Shown one piece after another: positions 17,248 through 26,579 of a stretch of DNA of 64,000 nt. The translations under genes were made by a program, and so were the position numbers. The stretch lies in assembly GCA_016776605.1 (NCBI GenBank), contig JADHTB010000002.1:1-64000 (forward strand), given 5' to 3'. Each line of letters starts with the position of its first letter. The stretch's first letter is position 1. The stretch is from Alphaproteobacteria bacterium (GTDB lineage: Bacteria > Pseudomonadota > Alphaproteobacteria > GCA-2731375). A model generated the notes under the pieces. The model had not been told where the DNA came from. It worked only from the letters and a program-made list of their open reading frames with translations, and searched no databases.

Positions 17248-18174
17248 ATGAGTGCGATTGACCACGACAACAAAGATCCGTTGGAACGCTGCGGCTTTGT
17301 CGCGTTGCTGGGTGCGCCCAACGCTGGCAAATCTACCCTGACCAATGCCCTGGTTGGCAGCAAGGTTTCCATTGTCACGCCCAAGGTTCAGACCACCCGG
17401 GCGCGGATCACCGCCATTGCCGTTCACGGCAAGTCCCAGATTGTTTTCGTGGACACCCCCGGAATTTTCACCAAGACCAAGCAACGCCTGGAAAAAGCCA
17501 TGGTGGCGGCGGCCTGGAGCGGGGCCCAGGATGCCGATCTGCGGGTTCTGTTGGTTGATGTGGAGCGCGGTCTGGACGGCAACACACGGACCATTATCGA
17601 AGGTCTGAAAAAGGCCGGCCTGAAGGCGGTTCTGGTGCTTAACAAGATTGATCTGGTGCGGAACGACAGTTTGCTTGCCATGGCCGAGGAATTGCACAAG
17701 GAGGAAATCTTCAGTGAGGTCTTCATGCTTTCGGCCCTGAAGGGGGACGGTGTCGCGGATCTGTTGGCGTCGTTGGCGGGGCAATTACCGCCAGGGCCCT
17801 GGCATTACCCGGAGGATCAACTGGCGGATATTCCCGAGCGTCTGTTGGCGGCGGAAATTACCCGGGAGAAAATTTTTCTTCGTTTGCATCAAGAGCTTCC
17901 CTACGCGACGACGGTCGAGACCGAGGCATGGAAAACCCTGCGTGGCGGCGACTTGCGTATCGAGCAGGTGATCTATGTGCGCCGGGATACGCAAAAAGCC
18001 ATCGTGCTGGGCAAGGGTGGCCAGCAGATCAAGCAAATCGGGGCCGAGGCGCGGGAGGAATTGTCGGAGATCTTTGGTTGCAAGGTGCATCTATTCCTAT
18101 TCGTCAAGGTGCGCGACAATTGGCAAGACGACCCGGAACGCTATCGCGAGATGGGCCTGGATTTTCACCGGTAG
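17248..18174 (+). CDS. era: GTPase Era
   Basis: Era, 308 residues, a GTPase that binds 16S rRNA and assists small-subunit assembly. G1 is GAPNAGKST (22-30), G3 DTPGIF, G4 NKID, and the C-terminal KH RNA-binding domain contains VLGKGGQQIKQIG. In many Alphaproteobacteria recO comes next; here an unrelated gene follows after 10 bases, so the conserved order ends here. Confidence 0.97.
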   Translation: MSAIDHDNKDPLERCGFVALLGAPNAGKSTLTNALVGSKVSIVTPKVQTTRARITAIAVHGKSQIVFVDTPGIFTKTKQRLEKAMVAAAWSGAQDADLRVLLVDVERGLDGNTRTIIEGLKKAGLKAVLVLNKIDLVRNDSLLAMAEELHKEEIFSEVFMLSALKGDGVADLLASLAGQLPPGPWHYPEDQLADIPERLLAAEITREKIFLRLHQELPYATTVETEAWKTLRGGDLRIEQVIYVRRDTQKAIVLGKGGQQIKQIGAEAREELSEIFGCKVHLFLFVKVRDNWQDDPERYREMGLDFHR

Positions 18175-18184
18175 GGAGTTGGCT

Positions 18185-18832
18185 GTGAAACGAGATGGAT
18201 CGCGGGGCCTAATGGCCTTTTGGGCCGATATCGACCACGATTATACTTTGCGGTTTCAGGAATGGCATAACTGCGAACATATCCCGGAGCGGATTTCCAT
18301 TCCCGGATTTAACGTGGGCCGGCGCTATCGCGGGATTGCCGGCGCGCCGAAGTTCCTGATGTTTTATGAAACCGATACGGCCGCGGTGTTTGCCTCCGAA
18401 GCCTATATGGCCCGGCTGAATGACCCCACGCCCTGGACCCAGGAATCCCTGCCCCATTTTGGCAATCCCTCGCGCAATATCTATAGCCTGGAAGCGGCGG
18501 CCGGATCGGTGGCCCCGATCGAGGCGCCTTATGTCCATACCTTTCGTTTTAATTTGGCAGAGGGGGCGGACATCTTTGCTTGGTTGGCCAAACTGGCCGA
18601 TAGGGATGACGTCTATCGTGCGCGCCTGTACGCGGTGGATGAAGATATTTCCAATATCATGACCTCGGAGCGGCAGATCTATGGCGGCGGACCGGGGGCA
18701 CAAAAATATCTGGTCCTGCTGGAAACCACATTGCAGTGCCGTACCCTGGACGAATTGGCCATGCCGCCCGGCGCCAAGAACATGTTCGCCGATAGCTTCC
18801 GGCTGGAAATAGCGCTTTATCCCGAAGCCTGA
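18185..18832 (+). CDS. DUF4286-like (EthD/Dabb-fold) protein
   Basis: A 215-residue protein of unknown function. The first half (FQEWHNCEHIPERISIPGF, then YRGIAGAPKFLMFYET) resembles ferredoxin-fold EthD/DUF4286 proteins that recur in aromatic and lipid catabolic clusters; the second half looks like a related degenerate repeat. The start is a GTG at 18185 with GGGAG seven bases upstream; an ATG at 18212 is the alternative. A longer frame starting inside era is not supported. The 3' end overlaps the convergent enoyl-CoA hydratase gene by 16 bases. Confidence 0.6.
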   Translation: MKRDGSRGLMAFWADIDHDYTLRFQEWHNCEHIPERISIPGFNVGRRYRGIAGAPKFLMFYETDTAAVFASEAYMARLNDPTPWTQESLPHFGNPSRNIYSLEAAAGSVAPIEAPYVHTFRFNLAEGADIFAWLAKLADRDDVYRARLYAVDEDISNIMTSERQIYGGGPGAQKYLVLLETTLQCRTLDELAMPPGAKNMFADSFRLEIALYPEA

Positions 18833-19683
18833 TCCTCTTCCAGCCAGGCGTTGAACTTCGGCTGGCGTTTTTCCACGAAGGATTTGACGCCGTCGCGGGC
18901 GTCTGGGTGGTGGTCGACGATGGCGGTCTTGGCGGCGATTTCGTCGCAGGATTGCTCGAAGGTCAATTCGGCGGCGTTATAGATGGAGCGTTTCAGAAGC
19001 CGCATGGCGACCTGCGGACCGGCCGCCAGCTCGCGGGCCAGATCGCCCGCCGCCTGGGCCAATTGGTCGTCGGGCACCACTTCATGCAGCAGGCCCAGTT
19101 CCAACGCCTCGGCCGCCGGGATAATGCGTTTGCGCATCAGGAAGTCCAAGGTCTTGGCCAGTCCCATATGCTGCACCAGCAGATGTTGGCCGCCCTCGTC
19201 GGGCAGCAGGGCGAAACGGAGCGTGGCGCTGCCCATACGGGCGCTCTCCGCCGCGATGCGGAAATCACAGGCCAGCGCCAGGGAAAAGCCGGTTTGGATG
19301 GCGACGCCGTTCAGGGCGGCGATGGTCGGTTTGTCGATGGTACGAATGGTGCGGTTCAATTCCTGGGATATCATCCGCAGGCCATCGTAGGTGCCAATGC
19401 CGTTGTCGTGGCCGGGGGGCAGCGGCGGCACGATGCCCGCCTCGGCCCGCAGACCCTGGGCATAGCCCTTTAAATCGTCGCCGGCGCAAAACGCCCGGCC
19501 GCTGCCGGTGAAGACGATGATGCGCACGCCGTTGTCCATCTGCGCCTGCACCAGGGTCTCGATCAAATCGCGCTTGATGGACGAGGTCATGCCGTTCAGG
19601 CGTTCAGGCGTATTAAATGTGATCCAGGCAATACCCGGTTCCTCCAGGCGAACGTCAAAGCCGCGAAATGTTCCCGTTTGCAT
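18817..19683 (-). CDS. Enoyl-CoA hydratase/isomerase family protein
   Basis: A 288-residue crotonase-fold protein. The oxyanion-hole segment is GRAFCAGDDLKGY, followed by the second oxyanion strand ALNGVAIQTGFSLALACDFR. Where classical enoyl-CoA hydratases have two catalytic Glu, only an acidic residue in LPDEGGQH is evident, so hydratase, isomerase or hydrolase activity cannot be distinguished. C-terminal KRQPKFNAW is typical. It lies downstream of an extracellular binding-protein gene (15 bases) and may share its transcript. Confidence 0.85.
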   Translation of the reverse strand: MQTGTFRGFDVRLEEPGIAWITFNTPERLNGMTSSIKRDLIETLVQAQMDNGVRIIVFTGSGRAFCAGDDLKGYAQGLRAEAGIVPPLPPGHDNGIGTYDGLRMISQELNRTIRTIDKPTIAALNGVAIQTGFSLALACDFRIAAESARMGSATLRFALLPDEGGQHLLVQHMGLAKTLDFLMRKRIIPAAEALELGLLHEVVPDDQLAQAAGDLARELAAGPQVAMRLLKRSIYNAAELTFEQSCDEIAAKTAIVDHHPDARDGVKSFVEKRQPKFNAWLEEDQASG

Positions 19684-19698
19684 GCTTACCTCCCAAAA

Positions 19699-21522
19699 TT
19701 AATTACGATTTTGCTCGATTGTAGCGGCCTTGGCCGGATCTTCCCACCAGGTTTCCAGGCGATAGCCATAAAGGGGCGTCGCGGCGGGGCGGCCAAAGCG
19801 GTCCCACAGGGCGACCCTGTCCGCCTTTAGATGGAACAGGGGAATAACGTAGTGGCCCCATTGCAGCACACGGTCCATGGCGCGGACGGCGGTGACCAGG
19901 CTGGCGCGGTCGGCGGCGTTGGATATTTTTTGCACCAGGGCATCGATGGCGGGTACCTGGATGCCGGGATAGTTGCGGCTGCCATCCCGCTTGCCGGCGT
20001 CCGTGCCCCAGTAAAACGCCTGCTCGTTGCCGGGTGAAAGAGAGGGGTCCCACAAATTGATCATGGCGTCGAAATCATAGGTGTTGATGCGCTGTTGGTA
20101 TTGTGCCGTATCCACCGTACGGACGGCGACCTCGATGCCCAGTTTGGCCAGATTGCGGGCCAGGTGCAGGGCCAGCTTTTCATTGCTTCGGCGCAGCAAC
20201 ATGATTTCAAAGCGAAACGGCTCGCCACCGTCGTCATGCACCAGCCGCAGATTTTTAATATGCCAGCCAGCCTGGGCCAACAGCTTGCGGGCCGTGCGTA
20301 GATTGCCGCGCAACCGGCCGCTGCCGTCGCCATGGGGCGGGGCATAGGCCCGGCTGAAAACGTCCCCCGGCAGACTGTCGCGATAGGGGGCCAGCAAGTC
20401 CAGTTCGGCGGGCGAGGGCAGGCCCGTGGCGGCCAGTTCCGAATTCTCGAAATAGCTGCGGGTCCGCTGATAGGCGCCGTGAAAGAGGGTTTTGTTCAGC
20501 CATTCGAAATCGAGGGCATAGGCCAGCGCGGCGCGGACCTTTGCCGCGTGGAACACCGCGCGCCGGGTATTCAGGGCGATGGCGTACATGCCCGCTGGCC
20601 GGCCATGGCTGAATTCCAGCAGGCGGACCGCGCCTTTTGTTCTGGCCGGGAAGTCATAGGCCTTGGCCCAGAGCTTTGGATCGGTGTCGCCCCGCAGATC
20701 GAGCTTGCCTGCCTTGAAGGCCTCCAGCGCGGCGCTGTCATCGCGGTAATAGTCGTAGCGGACAATATCGAAATTATACTGCCCTTTTCGCGCGGGCAGA
20801 TTTTCCGCCCAGTGGTTCTTAATCCGCCGGTATTGAATAGAGCGGCCAGGATCAACTTCGTCCACCACATATGGACCGCTGCCCATTACGGGGGTCAGGG
20901 AAACCCGATCGAATTCCCGGCCCTGGAACGAGGCCCGTGAGAGGATTGGCATCAGGCCCATGATCAGGGGCAGTTCCCGGTTACTGTTGTCCTTGAAGCG
21001 AAAGGTTACGGTGCGCGGGCCGGGCCGTTCGATGGCGGCGACCTGAGCATAGAAATAGCGGTGGTTGGGCCGGCCCTTGGCGCGCAGGATCTCCAGGGAA
21101 AAGATGACGTCATCGACGGTGATTTCGCTGCCGTCATGAAAGCGGGCGCCGGGGCGCAGGCGAAAGGTCACCGAGGCGCGGTCGGGCGGGCTGCTAACGT
21201 CTTCGGCGATCAGGGCATAAAGCGTGAAGGGTTCGTCGTAGGCGCGGGCCAGCAGGCTTTGATGGCTTAACTGCCGGCCATCGGCGCGGGCGCCGCGAAC
21301 GATGAAATGCTGCAGCGAATCAAAGCTGCCCACCCGCCCCAGAACCAGCCGCCCGCCCTTGGGCGCGTTGCCATTGGCATAGGCGAAATGGTCGGCCTCG
21401 GCGCCATTTTTCGCTGTGTCATACTTCGCCGTGCCATGCATCGCGATGGCGGGCGCCGCCACGGCGCCGCCGCATGTTAAGGCCGCCAACAAAAATAGCG
21501 GCGCGATGGCGAAATATTTCAT
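19699..21522 (-). CDS. Family 5 extracellular solute-binding protein (YejA/microcin C-peptide type)
   Basis: A 607-residue periplasmic binding protein with a signal peptide ([19 protein letters not shown], cleavage near AVAA) and the SBP_bac_5 core: SVTFRLRPGARFHDGS, ITVDDVIFSLE and the C-terminal PLFHLKAD region. Its closest look is YejA, which delivers peptides such as microcin C to the YejBEF ABC transporter. No ABC permease or ATPase gene is near; instead its ATG overlaps by 4 bases the stop of an MFS transporter gene. So it is an orphan binding protein whose partner is encoded elsewhere, or it works in an unusual way. Confidence 0.88.
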   Translation of the reverse strand: MKYFAIAPLFLLAALTCGGAVAAPAIAMHGTAKYDTAKNGAEADHFAYANGNAPKGGRLVLGRVGSFDSLQHFIVRGARADGRQLSHQSLLARAYDEPFTLYALIAEDVSSPPDRASVTFRLRPGARFHDGSEITVDDVIFSLEILRAKGRPNHRYFYAQVAAIERPGPRTVTFRFKDNSNRELPLIMGLMPILSRASFQGREFDRVSLTPVMGSGPYVVDEVDPGRSIQYRRIKNHWAENLPARKGQYNFDIVRYDYYRDDSAALEAFKAGKLDLRGDTDPKLWAKAYDFPARTKGAVRLLEFSHGRPAGMYAIALNTRRAVFHAAKVRAALAYALDFEWLNKTLFHGAYQRTRSYFENSELAATGLPSPAELDLLAPYRDSLPGDVFSRAYAPPHGDGSGRLRGNLRTARKLLAQAGWHIKNLRLVHDDGGEPFRFEIMLLRRSNEKLALHLARNLAKLGIEVAVRTVDTAQYQQRINTYDFDAMINLWDPSLSPGNEQAFYWGTDAGKRDGSRNYPGIQVPAIDALVQKISNAADRASLVTAVRAMDRVLQWGHYVIPLFHLKADRVALWDRFGRPAATPLYGYRLETWWEDPAKAATIEQNRN

Positions 21523-22688
21523 GGGACTGGCCGCCGTTGTGAGATTAATGACATCCAGGCCGCCGACGCGACCACGGGCAGCATGATAAAGCCGCCCATC
21601 AACATGGGCCAGTTCGGTCCCAGGTGCGTGAACAGCAGGCCGGCGAGGGGCGGGCTGGTGATCCGGCCCAGGGCCAAGACGCTGCCGGCGGTCCCCATGA
21701 CGGTGCCCTGATGGGCCTCATCCGCCCGCTGCGAAATCATTGCCGCCAGAGTGGGATGGCAGAAAGATGTTCCCATGCAGAGCAACAATGTGTCAGCGGC
21801 AAAGGCCACGCCGCTATTGACCCAGGGCACCAGGAACAAGCCCGTGGTAAGCGCCGTGGCGCCGAGCAGCAGAATCCTTGGCCCGCCGATTTTTCGGGTC
21901 AATGGGCCCACCATAACACCCTGCAGGACGGCGACCAGGAGGCCGATATAAACATAGCCGAAGCTGACCTGGCGGGGACTCCAGCCCAGGTGGGCCTGGC
22001 ACCAAAGGGGGAATAGGACCATCAGGGCCGTGAAAGCGAAGCCGACCAGAAAATTCAAACCAATGATGGCGGGAATATTGTTGCGGCCGATAGCTGCCCG
22101 CAATTGCTGAAAACTGACCAGTCCGTGCTCCTTCGTTTTATGCTGCGGTGGTTCGCGGAGCATGATCAGGCCAAGTATCACGGCGATGGCGGCAATACCG
22201 GCGGCGACCAGACAGGGCAGGGCGAAATCCGCCGTGCCGGGCTGCACACCGATCAATAAGCCCCCCAGCGCCGGGCCAACCACGAAGCCCAGGCCAAAGG
22301 CGGCGCCCAGCCGGCCCATGGCGCCGGCCCGATCGTCTGGCGTTGAAATGTCCGCCATATAGGCCTGGGCGACCGCGACATTGCCGGCCATGGCGCCGCT
22401 TAGCGCGCGGGCGGCGAACAGACTGGCCAGACTGCCGGCAAAGCCGAACCAGAGATAGGCCATGGCGCCCCCGGTCAGGGTCAGCAGCAGGATCACCTTA
22501 CGGCCATAACGGTCGCTGAGCCGGCCCCAGATTGGCGAAGAGACGATCTGCACCGCGGAATAGACCGCCACCAACAGGCTGATTTGCATCGGCGTGGCGT
22601 CAAAGGCCTGGGCATAGAAGGGCAGGATCGGCAGCACAATACCAAAGCCGACCAGATCGATGAACACCGTCAGCAATAAGACGAACAT
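21519..22688 (-). CDS. MFS transporter, TetA/DHA1-like
   Basis: A 389-residue major facilitator protein with about 12 membrane segments. The N terminus [17 protein letters not shown] and loop motif [13 protein letters not shown] are the hallmarks of drug:H+ antiporters of the TetA branch; motif C-like glycines are in [14 protein letters not shown]. It is expected to export a drug or metabolite. The downstream binding-protein gene overlaps its stop (ATGA), implying coupled translation. Substrate unknown. Confidence 0.86.
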   Translation of the reverse strand: MFVLLLTVFIDLVGFGIVLPILPFYAQAFDATPMQISLLVAVYSAVQIVSSPIWGRLSDRYGRKVILLLTLTGGAMAYLWFGFAGSLASLFAARALSGAMAGNVAVAQAYMADISTPDDRAGAMGRLGAAFGLGFVVGPALGGLLIGVQPGTADFALPCLVAAGIAAIAVILGLIMLREPPQHKTKEHGLVSFQQLRAAIGRNNIPAIIGLNFLVGFAFTALMVLFPLWCQAHLGWSPRQVSFGYVYIGLLVAVLQGVMVGPLTRKIGGPRILLLGATALTTGLFLVPWVNSGVAFAADTLLLCMGTSFCHPTLAAMISQRADEAHQGTVMGTAGSVLALGRITSPPLAGLLFTHLGPNWPMLMGGFIMLPVVASAAWMSLISQRRPVP

Positions 22689-22718
22689 GGCGGCGCGCCT
22701 CGCAGCTTGGCCCCCGCT

Positions 22719-23858
22719 TTAGCTGTTGCCGCGTGCCGCTACCGGCCAGATATCGACCAAGGTGTCGCCACGCACCACGTGATAGCAATTGTATAAATTG
22801 ACGTTGGGGTCGCAATGGGGCGTCACGCATTCAATCTTGGCGCCTAAGGCCAGGCTGTCAGCGGGGTTGGCGAAATCAATGGCGCCGTGCTCGTCCCCCA
22901 TATAGCGGTAGCTGGCGCCGGTGGGCGCGCCCTGCGCGATAATGGGAAAGGGACCGTCGGTAGCGAAAGATTTCAGACCGGCGTCCGTCACGGCATAGGC
23001 TGGGTGATTAATGTTGACCACGCTGGTTTGCACGAATAGTGCGGTGCCATAAGGCTGCGCCCCGTCGGGGGATTGCTGCACGGAGAGATATTGCACATCC
23101 ATGAACAAGTAAGAGCCGACCTGAAATTCGCCGAACGCGCCATTTTCCCCATCCATGCGATGGGTGCCGGTGCCACCCCCCGTGACCACGGCGGGTGGCA
23201 GGTTGGCCTTGATCAGGGCCGCGACCTTGCCTTGCAGGTCACTGGTATCTCCGTCCAGGCGTCGCCGCCTCTCTCCATGATCGTCCACATGCTGCAAATG
23301 TCCCATATAGCCTTGGACACCACCATACTTCAGGGACGGGTGGGCGGTAATCAGACCGGCCAGCTCGATCGCCACTTGCGCTGATGGGGTGCCGGTGCGG
23401 CCCAGTCCGACATCCAGATCGACAAAGACTTCCAGTTCAATGCCCGCCGCCGCCGCCGCCGCGCCATAGGCCGCCACCAACTCAGGGTGGTCGGCAACTA
23501 CCGCGACATCGCCGCCATTCTTCACCAGCTCCGCCACCAATGGCGCTTTGGCCGGGGCCAGGGGCGTGGTGATCAGCAGACCGGGAATGTCATGGGTCGC
23601 CATTACCTGGGCCTCCCGCAACGAGGCGCAGCACAGGCCTACCGCGCCGGCGGCGATTTGCCGGCGGGCAATATCTGGCGATTTATGGGACTTCCCGTGC
23701 GGCCGCAGCGCGAATTGACCCTGCTTGGCCCAGTCCGCCATGGCCTTGATATTCGCTTCCAGGACATCCAGGTCCAGGATCAACGCCGGCGTTAATAGAG
23801 CCCAGCGGGAACCAGGTTGGCCGACAAGATGGCTGTTGGGCGCGGTGGATTGGGGCAA
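22719..23858 (-). CDS. DSD1-family PLP enzyme (D-threonine aldolase/D-serine dehydratase-like)
   Basis: A 379-residue fold-type III PLP enzyme: an alanine racemase-like N-terminal barrel with the Schiff-base Lys in RPHGKSHKS, and a C-terminal D-serine dehydratase-like domain with the metal ligands expected in VTPHCDPNVNLYN (His and Cys). Such enzymes act on D-threonine, D-serine or 3-hydroxy-D-aspartate. The start is a TTG at 23858 with an excellent AGGAGG six bases upstream. It lies between a CoA transferase gene and an MFS transporter gene on the same strand. Confidence 0.87.
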   Translation of the reverse strand: MPQSTAPNSHLVGQPGSRWALLTPALILDLDVLEANIKAMADWAKQGQFALRPHGKSHKSPDIARRQIAAGAVGLCCASLREAQVMATHDIPGLLITTPLAPAKAPLVAELVKNGGDVAVVADHPELVAAYGAAAAAAGIELEVFVDLDVGLGRTGTPSAQVAIELAGLITAHPSLKYGGVQGYMGHLQHVDDHGERRRRLDGDTSDLQGKVAALIKANLPPAVVTGGGTGTHRMDGENGAFGEFQVGSYLFMDVQYLSVQQSPDGAQPYGTALFVQTSVVNINHPAYAVTDAGLKSFATDGPFPIIAQGAPTGASYRYMGDEHGAIDFANPADSLALGAKIECVTPHCDPNVNLYNCYHVVRGDTLVDIWPVAARGNS

Positions 23859-23908
23859 TGCCGCCTCCTAAAGAAATTTGAATACGGGTGTGTGGACTTG
23901 ATAGCACA

Positions 23909-25120
23909 TTAGGCGAGCCTTTCATCGGCGACCAGAACGCCGGCCCGCTCCAACGCCGCCAACTGGTCGTCCGCGATCCCGATATGTTGGCGCAGGACCT
24001 CTCGATTATGTTCACCCAGCATGGGCGCCTGGCTGGGCGGTGGCGGCAATCCCTCGGAAAATCGCAGGGGGTTGGCCGGCACCTTGAACTGCCCCAGGAC
24101 CGGATGATCCAGAGCGCGCACGGTACCACGGTGCAGCAGGTGAGGATGGTTCATGGCCTCCGTCACCGTCAGAATCGGTGCCACGGGCACCCGCGCATCT
24201 TCCAGTTTAGCCACGGCGGTTTCGGTATCGGGTTGGGACTGCAACCAGTCTTCGATGATCGCGGTTAGTTCCACGATATTCTCCAAACGGGCCGGAATAT
24301 CGATGAAGCGAGGGTTGTCGAGCAAATCCGGGCGTTCCAGCGCCTGGCACAGGCTGGGCCATTGATGCTGCAGGGTGACGATCATGATAAAGCCCTGGGG
24401 CGCCCGATAAATGCCAAGGGGTGCGGCGTTATAATGATGCGAGCCATTGCGCGTGGGTACTGTGCCATCCAACGAGGCGACTTCGATGTTCATTTCATGG
24501 CAGAAGAAATAATAGTCCAGCAGCGAGATATCCAGATATTGTCCCCGCCCGCCATTTCGTTCCCGCCAGAATAGGGCGCCATTGATGGTTGCCAGGGCGG
24601 TAATGCCGGTGCCGACATCGCCCATCACCAGACCGGCCAGGGCCGGCGGCGCGTCCGGCTCCCCAATCATCGAGGTCACGCCGGCATAGGCCTGCGCGAT
24701 AAAGTCATAACCGGGCAGGGCGCTCAGCGGTCCCGTTTGGCCGAAGGCGGAAATCGAACACATGATCAAATTCGGGTTCAGGGCGCGCACCACGTCCCAG
24801 CCCAGGCCGAGCCGCCGAAAAGCGCCAGGCGAAAAATTCTCGACCAGAACATCGGCCTTGGCGATCAGAGCTTTCAATATCTCCAGGCCCTCCGCCTGGC
24901 GGGGATCGACGCAGATGCCTTTTTTGCCCTGATTGTGTTGGATGAAATAGGCACTGTGGCCGTCGCGGGCCGAGGGCAACAGGCGGGATGGGTCGCCGGC
25001 GGGGGCCAATTCAACCTTGATGACCTCGGCGCCCAGTTCCGCCATCAGACGGGTACAGGCGGGACCGGCGACGACCTGGCTAAAATCAACAACGACAATG
25101 CCGCCCAAAATATGCTTCAT
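23909..25120 (-). CDS. CaiB/BaiF family CoA transferase
   Basis: A 403-residue class III CoA transferase. The N terminus VVVDFSQVVAGPACTRLMAELGAEVIKVE and the segment VENFSPGAFRRLG are family hallmarks; the catalytic Asp expected around 165 lies in LVMGDVGTG. It would move CoA between a CoA-thioester and a carboxylic acid (formyl-, succinyl- or other). The ATG at 25120 has AGGGGAATT upstream; an earlier in-frame ATG at 25162 lacks family similarity. It is divergently arranged with the enolase-superfamily gene, 92 bases apart. Confidence 0.9.
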   Translation of the reverse strand: MKHILGGIVVVDFSQVVAGPACTRLMAELGAEVIKVELAPAGDPSRLLPSARDGHSAYFIQHNQGKKGICVDPRQAEGLEILKALIAKADVLVENFSPGAFRRLGLGWDVVRALNPNLIMCSISAFGQTGPLSALPGYDFIAQAYAGVTSMIGEPDAPPALAGLVMGDVGTGITALATINGALFWRERNGGRGQYLDISLLDYYFFCHEMNIEVASLDGTVPTRNGSHHYNAAPLGIYRAPQGFIMIVTLQHQWPSLCQALERPDLLDNPRFIDIPARLENIVELTAIIEDWLQSQPDTETAVAKLEDARVPVAPILTVTEAMNHPHLLHRGTVRALDHPVLGQFKVPANPLRFSEGLPPPPSQAPMLGEHNREVLRQHIGIADDQLAALERAGVLVADERLA

Positions 25121-25212
25121 AATTCCCCTGACGCCCAGATGCGCCCAGATGCACCGAGACACGCCCAGGCTACTACGCTACACGGCATTTATTGTAGGAG
25201 GAATGATCCGAG

Positions 25213-26421
25213 ATGAAAATCACCGCAATCGAGACCATCCGGCTGGAAGAATTTCCCAACCTGCTTTGGGTGCATGTGCACACCGATGACGGCCTGATCG
25301 GCCTGGGCGAGATTTTTTATGGTGTGGCCGCGGCCGAGGCGCATATCCATGGCTTCGCCGCCAAGCATTTGCTGGGCCAGGACCCGTTACGCATCGACTA
25401 TCATTCCAAGGCCCTAACCGGCTATATCGGCTTCACCGGTTCCGGCGCCGAAGTGCGGGGGAATTCCGGTGTGGACATTGCCCTGTGGGACATTTGGGGC
25501 CAGGCCACCAATCAGCCGATCTATCAGTTGCTGGGCGGTGCCAGCCGGGAGTCTATCCGGGTCTACAACACCTGTGCCGGCTATCAATATGTCCGCAATC
25601 AGGTCAAGCAAAGCACCGATAGCTTCAACCTGCCCGGCGATAAGCCGGAGGGGCCGTACGAGGATCTGCAAGGCTTCCTGCACAATGCCGATGAACTGGC
25701 GGTGAGCCTGTTGGACATGGGCATCACCGGCATGAAGATCTGGCCCTTTGATTACGCGGCAGAGGCGTCCGGTGGGCATTATATTTCGCCGGCCGAACTG
25801 GACGCGGCGCTGGAACCCTTTCGCAAAATCCGCGACGCGGTGGGCTCGAAAATGGACATCATGGTCGAGATGCACGCCTTCTGGGATTTACCCCAGGCCA
25901 AGAAAATTGCCCGCGCGTTGGAACCGTTCGAGCCGTTCTGGTTCGAAGACCCCATCAAGATGAGCAATCTGCGCAGCCTGAAGGAATTCAAGGACGCCAC
26001 GCGCATTCCCACCACGGCGTCGGAGACCATTGGCATGCGTGGCGAGTTTCGCGAGCTGTTGGAACTACAGGCCTGCGACTTCGTGATGTACGATCTAAGC
26101 TGGTGCGGCGGCCTGTCCGAGGCCCGCAAGATTGCCGCCATGGCCGAGGCCTGGCACCGCCCCGTCGCGCCTCACGATTGCACCGGCCCGGTCTTGCTGA
26201 CCGCCTCGGTGCATCATTCCATCAATGCCACCAATGCGCTGATCCAGGAAATGGTGCGGGCGTTTTATTACGGCTGGTATCAAGAACTGGTCACCGAATT
26301 ACCGCCTGTCGAAAACGGTATGATCCGCCCGCCCGATGGCCCCGGTCTGGGCACCAAACTGCAACCCAGCGTATTCAAGCGCCCGGATTGCCACATCACG
26401 CGCAGCAACTTGGATGATTGA
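25213..26421 (+). CDS. Mandelate racemase/muconate-lactonizing (enolase superfamily) dehydratase-like protein
   Basis: A 402-residue enolase-superfamily protein, closest in look to sugar-acid dehydratases of the D-galactonate/D-mannonate type. Capping domain at the N terminus (ITAIETIRL). Expected metal ligands are seen in IMVEMHAFWD, FEDPI and ASETIG, and a His-Asp dyad member in APHDCTGP. The reaction would be Mg-dependent proton abstraction from a carboxylate substrate, probably dehydration of a sugar acid. RBS GTAGGAGGAATGATCCGAG is strong. The divergent CoA transferase and following MFS gene suggest a carboxylate-uptake and activation cluster; the substrate is unknown. Confidence 0.88.
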   Translation: MKITAIETIRLEEFPNLLWVHVHTDDGLIGLGEIFYGVAAAEAHIHGFAAKHLLGQDPLRIDYHSKALTGYIGFTGSGAEVRGNSGVDIALWDIWGQATNQPIYQLLGGASRESIRVYNTCAGYQYVRNQVKQSTDSFNLPGDKPEGPYEDLQGFLHNADELAVSLLDMGITGMKIWPFDYAAEASGGHYISPAELDAALEPFRKIRDAVGSKMDIMVEMHAFWDLPQAKKIARALEPFEPFWFEDPIKMSNLRSLKEFKDATRIPTTASETIGMRGEFRELLELQACDFVMYDLSWCGGLSEARKIAAMAEAWHRPVAPHDCTGPVLLTASVHHSINATNALIQEMVRAFYYGWYQELVTELPPVENGMIRPPDGPGLGTKLQPSVFKRPDCHITRSNLDD

Positions 26422-26579
26422 TCCGGTCAATGCAGACGCCCTCTACATATGGGTTTCCGCGCCCATCCATATCGCGGCAACGATGTCCCGAAAGCGGGCA
26501 TGAGGAACTTATCCGTAGTCGCATGGAGATTCAGAATTTCAACAACTAATCGCCAGCCAAACCGCATGGCCTGGAATTG

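Noticed and set aside
17975-18184. Long upstream extension of the DUF4286-like gene into era
   Set aside because: The extension is era in another frame; a GTG with a strong ribosome-binding site at 18185 explains the gene.
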